Below are positions 52,573 through 60,108 of a DNA stretch of 64,000 nt, one piece after another (within the stretch, counting starts at the first letter, position 1; every line of letters begins with the position of its first letter). Source of the stretch: Gemmatimonadales bacterium (lineage in GTDB: Bacteria > Gemmatimonadota > Gemmatimonadetes > Palauibacterales > Palauibacteraceae); assembly GCA_009840115.1 (NCBI GenBank), contig VXOJ01000049.1, positions 1 through 64,000 of the forward strand. Direction: 5' to 3'. The notes below the pieces were generated by a model that saw only the letters and a list, made by a program, of their open reading frames with translations, ran no database searches and was not told the DNA's origin. A program made the translations under genes and the position numbers.

Positions 52573-54281
52573 CGGACACCTCCTCCGGGCCTCGTGCCCG
52601 TGAAGTCCATGTTGCGCATGCCTCCGAAGGAAGCGTTCCCTTCGATCGAATCGCCCTCGACGGTGCCGGTGTAGACGATCTCCACGTCCATGCCCGGTCC
52701 CATCGTGGCGGAGACCGTGATGCTGAATTCGTTGCCGCTCACCCAGCCGTCGGTGATCTGCTGCTCGCCCCGCTCGCCCTGGATGATGCCGGAAATCGTG
52801 CCGTCCTCCGAAACCTCGAGTTCGGCCGTCGCCTCCTGCGAGTCGTTGTTGAGGGAGAGGAGCCAGGTGCCGTTCATGTCGACCGCCGGGGGCTCCGTCG
52901 GCCGCGGCTCCGGTGCCTCCTCCTCGAACCTGTGGCCATCGACGAACACCATTCGAATGTCGGTGTCCTCATCGAACAGCGGACCGTCGGTCACGACGAG
53001 GTTCGCGATCTTGCCCGCCTCGACGGAGCCGAGCATCGCGTCCACGCCGTAGATGCGGGCGGGTGCGGCGGTCAGCGCTTCCAGCGCCGCCTCCTCGGAG
53101 AGCCCGTTCTCGATCGCCGTCCGCACCTTCTCCATCATGGCGCGGGGGCTCCCGGCCGAGCCGCTGTAGAAGGCCCATTCGACGCCCGCCTCCTCGAGCC
53201 GGGCCGGCGTCGTGGGCGCATAGGCGCGGCGCTTCAGCGACGCGAGCGACTCCTCCGCCTCCGGATCCGCATCACGGTTCCGCTCGGGCCAGTCCGCGTT
53301 CACGAGCACCTGGACCCCGGCCGACGCGATCTCGTCGGCGAGTCCGTACGCCTCGTGCGCGCCCTGGAGGACCGGGCGCGAACCCGTGTCGCGCCCAAGC
53401 TTGATCGCGCGCCGGATCTGCCGCACTTCGTTCGCCGGCATCACGGTCGGCCACCCTGCGGTGATCGCGTCCTGGATCGGACCGAGCGTCCGGTCGTAGG
53501 TGGGCCGCGGCTGGCCGCTCGGGTTGGCCGTGTAGCGCGCCTCGTACTGCTGGCTGTGATCCGCATCCAGGTACAGTTGCCGGATGTAGGCGATGACGCC
53601 CATGAGCGAACCCGGGAAGCTCCGGAATCCGCCGGCTCCGCTCATCGTCACGCGGAGGGCGGCCGGCGCCTTCACGACCATCTCCTGCTCGTCGCCCGCG
53701 AGGTTCACCACGACGCCCTGGCCCGTCACGATCCCGTCGTCCGGGGCGACCAGCGCGTTCGTGAACCCACCGCTGCGCCACGTCTCGATGTCGTCGGAAT
53801 CCGGGTCCAGCATGTCGGCCGCGTTCACCCAGGAGTTCGTCGCCGGACGGTCTTCGGGCCCCACGGTGCGGGGCTGGTTCGCCTGCTCGACAAACACGGC
53901 GAAGGGGTTGCCACCCGCGCCGCCTGCGGGATTGCCTCCCTGGGAGGCCAGCCCGATCCGCGACAGCCCGTCGAACAGGCCGGGGTAGACGGTCAGGCCC
54001 GAGACGTCGATCAGCCAGGCGTCGCCGGGGACCTCGACATCGGCTCCGACCGCCTCGATGAGGCCGTTGGCGATGACCACGGTGCCGTTCTCGATCACGG
54101 CGCCCGTGCCGGTCACGATGCGCGCGTTCTGGAGGGCGAAGAACGGGGGAGGTACCGGGGCCTGGCTCGGCATGTACTGCGCGTCGGCGGGCGCCGGGGC
54201 CGCGAGGCCGGACAGCGACGCGAGGAGCAGGCCCGGGACCACCCCGCCCGCCAGCCGGCGCGCGAGTGCGGTTCGGTTCAT
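52569..54281 (-). CDS. Exported amidohydrolase-like protein with C-terminal beta domain, lacking HxH
   Basis: This 570-residue protein has a signal peptide ending APADAQ. Its amidohydrolase fold (IVTGTGAVIENGTVVIANG; GSVEAGKIANLVVTDG) has VYPGLFDGLSRIGLAS in place of PGxIDxHxH, so the first two metal ligands are gone. The last ~110 residues are a beta-rich module (MNGTWLLSLNNDSQEATAEL, GNASFGGMRNMDFTGTRPGG), unusual for the family. First gene of the operon. Together with the third gene it looks like a non-canonical partner of the intact middle enzyme. Confidence 0.85.
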   Translation of the reverse strand: MNRTALARRLAGGVVPGLLLASLSGLAAPAPADAQYMPSQAPVPPPFFALQNARIVTGTGAVIENGTVVIANGLIEAVGADVEVPGDAWLIDVSGLTVYPGLFDGLSRIGLASQGGNPAGGAGGNPFAVFVEQANQPRTVGPEDRPATNSWVNAADMLDPDSDDIETWRSGGFTNALVAPDDGIVTGQGVVVNLAGDEQEMVVKAPAALRVTMSGAGGFRSFPGSLMGVIAYIRQLYLDADHSQQYEARYTANPSGQPRPTYDRTLGPIQDAITAGWPTVMPANEVRQIRRAIKLGRDTGSRPVLQGAHEAYGLADEIASAGVQVLVNADWPERNRDADPEAEESLASLKRRAYAPTTPARLEEAGVEWAFYSGSAGSPRAMMEKVRTAIENGLSEEAALEALTAAPARIYGVDAMLGSVEAGKIANLVVTDGPLFDEDTDIRMVFVDGHRFEEEAPEPRPTEPPAVDMNGTWLLSLNNDSQEATAELEVSEDGTISGIIQGERGEQQITDGWVSGNEFSITVSATMGPGMDVEIVYTGTVEGDSIEGNASFGGMRNMDFTGTRPGGGVR

Positions 54282-54486
54282 GAGAGGTACATCCTTCCGA
54301 ATGGGTCCATCACGGTGAAACAAACCCCTGCACATCCTTTCACAACACACCTGAGTGAATCTCCGTTCAGTCACCCACGGGGTCAACGGCGCGCCGTGCT
54401 GGCGGACGCGGTCCGATGGCCCGGATCAATCCGGGTTCGATGTGCATTCGTTTGGATGGAAGCGACCCGTGCGTTACGGTTGGGAA

Positions 54487-55938
54487 ATGGAACACACTCC
54501 GCTCCCGCAGGAGGGATTCGCGGTCGTCGTGAAGCGCGACTGCCCAACGTGTCGGCTGGTGGAACCGGTGCTCGAGCGGCTCGCCGATGGGCCCGGCGGT
54601 CTCGTGGTTCTCAGCCAGGACGACCCGGACTTTCCCGAGGCGCTCTCCGGCGTGGTGGACGACACGGAACTCGAACACTCTTTCCGCCTCGGGATCGAGA
54701 CGGTTCCCACGCTCGTGCGCTTCGAGGACGAGAAGGAGACCGGCCGCGCGTTGGGCTGGAACCGGGCGGAATGGCGCGACCTCACGTCGATTCCGGACCT
54801 GGGCGCGGAACTGCCCGAGTTCCAGCCGGGCTGCGGTTCCCGGTCCGTCGAACCCGGCGCGGCGGAGCGCCTGCGGGCGCGCTTCGGGGAGACCGGCATC
54901 GAAGCGCGGCAGGTGGCGCTGGAACCGCACGCCGACGCCCTGGAGGCCTGTTTCGAGCGCGGGTGGACGGACGGGCTTCCCGTCGTGCCGCCGACCCCGG
55001 AGCGGATCCTGCGCATGCTCGCGGGCACGCCCCGGGCGCCGGATGAGGTCGTGGGCGCCGTGCCGCCGGACTACGCGGAGTGCACGGTCGAGAAGGTCGC
55101 GATCAACGCCGTGCTCGCGGGCTGCAAACCGGAGTACATGCCCGTCGTGCTCGCGGCGCTCGAGGCGGCGCTCGACCCCGACTTCACGCTGCACGGGATC
55201 CTGTGCAGCACATGCTTCACCGCGCCCCTCGTCATCGTCAACGGCCCCATCGCCCGCCGCATCGGGATGAACGCGGGGCTGAACGTCCTCGGCCAGGGGA
55301 ACCGCGCCAACGCGACCATCGGGCGCGCGCTCAACCTCATCGTGCGCAACGTGGGCGGCGGACGGCCCGGCGAGATCGACCGCTCGACCTTCGGGGCGCC
55401 CAGCAAGTACACGTTCTGTTTCGCGGAGGACGAATCGGACGAGGAGTGGGAGCCGCTCTCGGTGTCGCGCGGCGTTCCTCCCGGCGTCAGCGCCGTCACG
55501 CTCTTCCAGGGCGAGGGCGTGCAGGGGATCATGGACCAGCGCTCGCGCACGCCGGAGGAGCTGACCGCGTCGCTGGCGGCGTGCCTGCTGGCCGTCTGCC
55601 ACCCGAAGATCTGCGAGTGGGCGCACGCGGTGCTCCTCCTCTCGCCCGAGCACTACGGCATCTACCGGGAAGCGGGCTGGGACCGGGCGCGAATCGTCGA
55701 GGCGCTGCTCGAGGCGACGACGCGGCCGCTGAGCGAGGTGGCGCGCGGCGCGGGAGGCCTGGCCGAGGGCGTGCCGGACTCGGAGACGCGCCGCCATGTG
55801 CCCAAGTTCCCGCCCGGGGGACTGCTCCTCGCCCGGGCCGGCGGCGCGGCCGGACTGTACTCCGCGATCCTGGCCGGCTGGCCCGGCGGCCGCGCCTGGC
55901 AGCACTCACACCCCATCACCCGAGAGATCGAGACATGA
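54487..55938 (+). CDS. Thioredoxin-fold protein with large C-terminal Cys-containing domain
   Basis: This protein of about 483 residues has an N-terminal thioredoxin-like domain with C19-P-T-C22 in VKRDCPTCRLVEPVL and a cis-Pro-like TVPTLVRFED. A ~330-residue domain of unknown function follows, with CKPEYMPVVLAALEAAL, LHGILCSTCFTAP (a second CxxC), NLIVRNVGGGRPG and CLLAVCHPKICEW. Neighbours of UGSC selenoproteins that I recall often include a similar long protein. Its stop overlaps the selenoprotein start (ATGA), so the two are translated together, probably as redox partners. Confidence 0.83.
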   Translation: MEHTPLPQEGFAVVVKRDCPTCRLVEPVLERLADGPGGLVVLSQDDPDFPEALSGVVDDTELEHSFRLGIETVPTLVRFEDEKETGRALGWNRAEWRDLTSIPDLGAELPEFQPGCGSRSVEPGAAERLRARFGETGIEARQVALEPHADALEACFERGWTDGLPVVPPTPERILRMLAGTPRAPDEVVGAVPPDYAECTVEKVAINAVLAGCKPEYMPVVLAALEAALDPDFTLHGILCSTCFTAPLVIVNGPIARRIGMNAGLNVLGQGNRANATIGRALNLIVRNVGGGRPGEIDRSTFGAPSKYTFCFAEDESDEEWEPLSVSRGVPPGVSAVTLFQGEGVQGIMDQRSRTPEELTASLAACLLAVCHPKICEWAHAVLLLSPEHYGIYREAGWDRARIVEALLEATTRPLSEVARGAGGLAEGVPDSETRRHVPKFPPGGLLLARAGGAAGLYSAILAGWPGGRAWQHSHPITREIET

Positions 55939-56489
55939 CCGCTTCGACCGCGCCGAGTCCGGCAGCGCCGGCGACCGTCCTGCACGACCCCACCTCGGAA
56001 CTCGCCCCGGAGATGCGCCCGCGGCGGGCGCCTCCTCCGTCGCTCGAAGGACGGGTCGTCGCGCTCCAGGGGATCGGCAAGCTGCGCAGCGACGAGTTCC
56101 TCGACCACGTGAAGACGCGGCTGGATGCGCTCGGCATCGCGACGATCCGCACGGACAAGCCGACCAACGCACGTCGGGCCCCGACCGAGTTGCTGCAGAG
56201 GATCGCCACGGAAGCCGATGTCGTCGTGCAGGCCTTAGCCGATTGAGGGTCCTGCACGTCGTGCGGTCTGCACGACCTCAGAGACCTCGACGAACGCGGG
56301 ATCCCGGGCTGCTTCGTCGTCACGACCGAGTTCGAGCAGGCCGCGCGCAGCCAGTCACGCACGCTCGGCTTCGAGCCCGGCATCGTCTGGGTCCCGCACC
56401 CCATCCAGAACCGCACCGCCGGCGAACTCGAGGCGCTGGCGGACGAGGCGATCGACCCGATCCTGGCCATGATCACGGCACCGGATTGA
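55935..56489 (+). CDS. UGSC-family selenoprotein (UGA = Sec104)
   Basis: Reading through the in-frame TGA at 56244-56246 gives a 184-residue protein. The first 103 residues end ...RIATEADVVVQALAD and the continuation is GSCTSCGLHDLRDLDERG, so the UGA makes the U-G-S-C motif that names the UGSC (seleno)protein family; a further CxxC follows. The C-terminal half (IPGCFVVTTEFEQAARSQ, LEALADEAIDPIL) is in the same frame and ends normally. The start overlaps the thioredoxin-fold gene by ATGA. A perfect hairpin with loop GGUCU follows the UGA. Family members are predicted thiol/selenol oxidoreductases; the precise reaction is unknown. Without readthrough the protein would lose its putative active site. 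Confidence 0.92.
56258..56276 (+). promoter_or_regulatory. Putative bacterial SECIS hairpin after UGA of the UGSC gene
   Basis: GUCGUGC-GGUCU-GCACGAC is a perfect 7-bp stem with a GG-starting loop beginning 18 nt after the UGA. From memory, the apical loop of the E. coli fdhF SECIS is also GGUCU, the part contacted by SelB. Placement and loop satisfy the known bacterial rules. Confidence 0.85.
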
Positions 56490-56592
56490 CGCCTCGCGCT
56501 GCCGGGAGCGTCGGGCGCCGGACTTGCTCGCGGGGCCGAAAACGGTCTATTTGACAGCTGCCGGACCGGTACCGAACCAGCCAGGAGGCCGC

Positions 56593-57900
56593 ATGCCCAC
56601 CCGCCGACGATTCCTCGCCCGCCTTGGGGGCTCCGCCGCAGCCGCGGGGGCCATGACCGTCGTTCCCACGAAGTGGAGCACCGCGGTCGCGGCGGCCCGC
56701 GACCTGTCCCGTACCCCCGGCTCCCCCGAGGAGATCGCGCGGGACGAGGAGTTCTGGATCGAGATCCAGAAGGCGTTCACCACCGACCGTTCCCTCGTCA
56801 ACCTCAACAACGGGGGCGTGAGTCCGACGCCCGCCCACGTGCTCGAGGCGATGAAGCGGGACCTCGATTTCGCGAACCAGATCCCGGTCTACAACGGGTG
56901 GCAGATCCTGGAGCCCCAGCGGGAGGGCGTCCGCGCCCGGCTCGCCCGGCAGTGGGACGTGGACCCGGAGGAGGTCGCGATCACGCGCAACGCGTCGGAA
57001 GGCCTCCAGATCCTCCAGAACGGGTACGACCTCGAACGCGGCGACGAAGTCGTGACGACGACCCAGGACTACGGGCGCATGATCACGACCTTCCAGCAGC
57101 GCGAGCGCCGCGAGGGGATCGTGATGAAGCAGTTCAAGATCCCGGTCCCGGCCGAGGATCCAGCCGAAATCGTGCGGCTGTTCGAGGAGCAGATCACCGA
57201 CCGTACGCGGCTCATCCTGATGTGCCACATGATCAACATCACGGGGCAGATCCTTCCCGTGCGCGAGGTCGTCGAGATGGCGCGCGGCTACGACATCCCG
57301 GTCCTCGTCGACGGCGCGCACTCGCTCGCGCACCATGACTTTACGCTCTCCGAGCTCAACTGCGACAACTACGCCGTCAGCCTGCACAAGTGGCTGCACG
57401 CCCCGGTCGGAACCGGCCTCCTCTACGTGAGGCGGGAGAAGATCCCCGAGATCTGGCCGCTGCAGGCCGCGGCCGAGAGCCGCGACGACGACATCCGGAA
57501 GTTCGAGGCGATCGGCACGCACCCGGAGGCCAACTTCCTCGCCATCGGCGAAGCGCTCACCTTCCACCAGCTCGTCGGCGGCGAGCGCAAGGAGGCGCGC
57601 CTCGTCCACCTGCGGAACTACTGGGCCGAGCAGCTGCTCGAGCACGACCGCGTGCGGCTCAACACGAGCCTCAAGCCGGGCTTCGCGTGCGGGATCGCCA
57701 ACGTCCAGGTCGAGGGCATCGACACGAGCGCGCTCCGAAACTGGCTGTGGAACCAGCACCGGATCTTCACGGTCGCGATCAACCACGCCGAGTTCACGGG
57801 GCTCCGCATCTCGCCGTCCACCTACACGACGCTCGAGGAACTCGACCGCTTCGTGGACGCGATGACCCGCGCGGTGAAGCACGGCATCCCCGCCTCATGA
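56593..57900 (+). CDS. Class V PLP aminotransferase/isopenicillin-N-epimerase-like, Tat-exported
   Basis: This protein of about 435 residues has AGGAGG 4 nt before its ATG. The N-terminus has a twin-arginine signal (TRRRFLARLGG, then a hydrophobic stretch), so it should be folded with PLP in the cytoplasm and exported. The class V fold shows LNNGGVSPTP, ITRNASEGLQI, VDGAHSLAHHDF and the Schiff-base lysine K266 in SLHKWLHAPVG. Relatives are isopenicillin N epimerase-like and cysteine desulfurase-like proteins; the substrate is unknown. It overlaps the GcvT-like gene by ATGA. Confidence 0.88.
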   Translation: MPTRRRFLARLGGSAAAAGAMTVVPTKWSTAVAAARDLSRTPGSPEEIARDEEFWIEIQKAFTTDRSLVNLNNGGVSPTPAHVLEAMKRDLDFANQIPVYNGWQILEPQREGVRARLARQWDVDPEEVAITRNASEGLQILQNGYDLERGDEVVTTTQDYGRMITTFQQRERREGIVMKQFKIPVPAEDPAEIVRLFEEQITDRTRLILMCHMINITGQILPVREVVEMARGYDIPVLVDGAHSLAHHDFTLSELNCDNYAVSLHKWLHAPVGTGLLYVRREKIPEIWPLQAAAESRDDDIRKFEAIGTHPEANFLAIGEALTFHQLVGGERKEARLVHLRNYWAEQLLEHDRVRLNTSLKPGFACGIANVQVEGIDTSALRNWLWNQHRIFTVAINHAEFTGLRISPSTYTTLEELDRFVDAMTRAVKHGIPAS

Positions 57901-59063
57901 CCGAGACCTTTGACATGGCCTTGATCCAGCGCGGGGCGCGACTCCGCCGCTCGCCGTACTTCGAGGCCACCCTCCGAGACGGGTGCCGGAGCTATACGGT
58001 CTACAACCACATGTTTCTCCCGACGCGCTACGACGATCTGCACGCGGAGTACGAGAAGCTCCTGAACGGCGTCACGGTGTGGGACGTGAGCGTGGAGCGG
58101 CAGGTGGAGATCACGGGGCCGGACGCCTTCGAGTTCACGAACCTGCTCACGCCCCGGGACCTCTCGAAGTGCGCCGTCGGGCAGGGGAAGTACGTCCTCA
58201 TCGGTGCCGACGACGGCGGCATCGTGAACGACCCGGTGCTGCTGCGGCTGGGCGAGAACCACTTCTGGCTTGCGCTGGCCGACAGCGACGTGCTGCTCTA
58301 CGCGAAGGGGATCGCGCTCAACGCCGGTCTCGACGTCGAGATCCGGGAGCCGGACGTCTCGCCCATGCAGGTGCAGGGTCCGAAGTCGAAGGAAGTCGTG
58401 CGCCGGCTGTTCGGTGAAGACGTCCTCAAGCTCCGCTACTACTGGTTCCTCGAGACGGACGTGGACGGCATCCCCGTGGTCGTGACCCGGACGGGGTGGA
58501 GCGGCGAGGTCGGCTACGAGATCTACCTGCGGGACGGAAGCCGGGGGGTCGAACTCTGGGACCGCGTGATGGCGGCGGGCCGCGACCTGGGCATCTCCCC
58601 TACCGGCCCGTCGGACATCCGCCGCATTGAAGCCGGCATCCTCAACTACGGGATCGACATGACGCTGGACACGAACCCCTGGGAGGTCGGACTCGGCTGG
58701 CAGGTCGACTTCGACCAGGAGGCCGACTTCATTGGCCGGGAGGCGCTGGCCCGGATCGCCGAGGAGGGGCCGCGGCGGCTCCTCGCCGGCATCGAAATCT
58801 CGGGCGCGCCGCTCGACCTGAACATGGACCGCTGGTCCGTGCGCGGAGGCGGCGGTGCGAACGGAGCCGGCGGCGCGATCGGATTCGTCACGTCCGCCGT
58901 TTACTCACCGCGTCTCGGCAAGAATATCGGCTACGCCCTCGTCCCGGCCGCGGCGGGGGAACTCGGGACGCGCCTGGTCGTGACGACGCCGGACGGAGAG
59001 AGGGATGCCGTTGTGGTGCCCCGGCCCTTCGTGGATCCCCGCAAGGATATCCCCAAGTCCTAG
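57897..59063 (+). CDS. GcvT/DmdA-family tetrahydrofolate-dependent demethylase-like protein
   Basis: This 388-residue protein has the aminomethyltransferase fold: VTVWDVSVERQVEITGPDA, LLTPRDLSKCAVGQGKYV, ADDGGIVNDPVLLRLGENHF and a C-terminal barrel with GFVTSAVYSPRLGKNIGYALV. Features such as NDPVLL, MQVQGPKS, VTRTGWSGEVGYEIYL and RRIEAGILNYGIDM closely recall dimethylsulfoniopropionate demethylase DmdA rather than GcvT of the glycine cleavage system; no gcvPH genes are adjacent. I infer a THF-dependent demethylase of a methylated sulfur or amine compound. Coupled (ATGA) to the exported aminotransferase, which is odd for a cytoplasmic enzyme. Confidence 0.85.
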   Translation: MTETFDMALIQRGARLRRSPYFEATLRDGCRSYTVYNHMFLPTRYDDLHAEYEKLLNGVTVWDVSVERQVEITGPDAFEFTNLLTPRDLSKCAVGQGKYVLIGADDGGIVNDPVLLRLGENHFWLALADSDVLLYAKGIALNAGLDVEIREPDVSPMQVQGPKSKEVVRRLFGEDVLKLRYYWFLETDVDGIPVVVTRTGWSGEVGYEIYLRDGSRGVELWDRVMAAGRDLGISPTGPSDIRRIEAGILNYGIDMTLDTNPWEVGLGWQVDFDQEADFIGREALARIAEEGPRRLLAGIEISGAPLDLNMDRWSVRGGGGANGAGGAIGFVTSAVYSPRLGKNIGYALVPAAAGELGTRLVVTTPDGERDAVVVPRPFVDPRKDIPKS

Positions 59064-59081
59064 CAGTGCGTCAGGAGTCCG

Positions 59082-59642
59082 TCAGGGCCTCATCCCCAGG
59101 ACGGAGGGTATCGCGCGTCCGAACCATCGGCCGATCGCGCTCACCGGCACCGACACACCCACGACTCTGGAGTTCTGCGGCGGGTCGGTGCTCGGCGCGT
59201 CGCCGGCGTCGCCTCCGCCGACCCCCGCCGCGGCGGCAGCCAGGGCCGCCGTCCCCGCCAGAATCCCGGCCCCGAGCAGAACGCTCTTCGTCGTCGAGAA
59301 TTCGCGCACCTCGATGCTCGTCACACCGTCCCGGGCCACGCGGAGGGTGTCGTACTGCACGACGTCCTGGAACAGGCCGAGAGTATGCCGCGTGGTCGCT
59401 TCGAACGAGATGGTATCTCCCACGCTGATGACCTTCCCTTCGACCGCGACCGTCCCGGCAGGCGAGTTGGGATCGACGATCGCGGACTGGATCGGTACGC
59501 GCAGCCTGGCCACGGCGCCCACCGGCGCGTCCTCTACGAGCCGGTAGGAGTAGCAACCCGGCACGGTGAGCACGGCCCCCAGAAAGGCCACGAGCCAACG
59601 TCGCCGTGCTCCGCCGCTCGGCGGAAAGTCAGAACTCAACAT
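59082..59642 (-). CDS. Small lipoprotein of unknown function
   Basis: This protein of about 186 residues has a signal peptide and lipobox TVPGC followed by YSYRLVEDAPVG. The folded part is beta-rich (VARLRVPIQSAIVDPNSP, VISVGDTISFEATT) and ends in a Gly/Ala-rich helix-like stretch (LAGTAALAAAAAGVGGG). No family recognised. Its ATG lies 14 bp inside the end of the next upstream lipoprotein gene. It is the last gene of the SusC-SusD-lipoprotein operon. Confidence 0.7.
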   Translation of the reverse strand: MLSSDFPPSGGARRRWLVAFLGAVLTVPGCYSYRLVEDAPVGAVARLRVPIQSAIVDPNSPAGTVAVEGKVISVGDTISFEATTRHTLGLFQDVVQYDTLRVARDGVTSIEVREFSTTKSVLLGAGILAGTAALAAAAAGVGGGDAGDAPSTDPPQNSRVVGVSVPVSAIGRWFGRAIPSVLGMRP

Positions 59643-60108
59643 CGAGGTCCCGTGTCAGGAGTTGATTGAACGAATAGACGAAGTGCCAGGGTTCGTCAGG
59701 AAATATCCCACCGGATTCGTTCACGAGACCCCGGTCATCCACGTTCACGATGACCTGGACGGAAAGCGTATCCCCATCCAGCGATTCCACCTGGACGAAC
59801 CACCGCCGGTCGATGGATATATCCACCGCTCTCTGGAAGGGGATCTCGTGAATGACCGTGTCCGACCGGACCACCTGCACCCGCGTCACGCCGAACTCGT
59901 TGAGGCCGGCCACGAACTGCGTGGAGTAGATCGCCCTGACCCGGTCGCCCGCCGCGCCCCGCATCTCGAAATGGATGTTCTCGGGCGTCGGGTCATCGAA
60001 AATCTCCGAGCACCCGCCAAGGGCGATCGCGGCCAGCAGGAACGGCAGTCCCGTAAAGGGGGTGGCAGAGGCGGCGGGTGCGAACCGCCGCCTCTGCCTT
60101 GAAGTCAA
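59629..60108 (-). CDS. Lipoprotein downstream of SusD
   Basis: This protein of about 159 residues probably starts at a TTG overlapping the SusD stop (TTGA); no better start precedes the signal. The n-region is TSRQRRR, then a hydrophobic stretch and lipobox LGGCS. The remainder is beta-rich and acidic (TPENIHFEMRG, VTRVQVVRSDTV, FHFVYSFNQLL-like end). Small lipoproteins after susCD often help substrate capture at the surface; specificity unknown. A perfect 14-bp hairpin lies in the signal-peptide coding part. Confidence 0.72.
   Translation of the reverse strand: MTSRQRRRFAPAASATPFTGLPFLLAAIALGGCSEIFDDPTPENIHFEMRGAAGDRVRAIYSTQFVAGLNEFGVTRVQVVRSDTVIHEIPFQRAVDISIDRRWFVQVESLDGDTLSVQVIVNVDDRGLVNESGGIFPDEPWHFVYSFNQLLTRDLDVEF
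60064..60098. other. Perfect 14-bp inverted repeat at susD/lipoprotein junction
   Basis: On the plus strand GGCAGAGGCGGCGG is followed 7 nt later by CCGCCGCCTCTGCC, a perfect 14-bp stem with loop GTGCGAA. It begins a few bases after the SusD stop and covers the codons for the next lipoprotein's signal peptide. No T-tract follows on either strand. It may attenuate or stabilise the transcript between susD and the lipoprotein gene. Confidence 0.7.

Noticed and set aside
52554-55046. 830-codon plus-strand frame antisense to the amidohydrolases
   Set aside because: No recognisable domain; the opposite strand encodes two amidohydrolase-like proteins with signal peptides.
56536-56592. Start of the class V aminotransferase upstream of the Tat signal
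   Set aside because: The frame is open from 56524, but only the ATG at 56593 has a ribosome site and begins directly with the twin-arginine motif.
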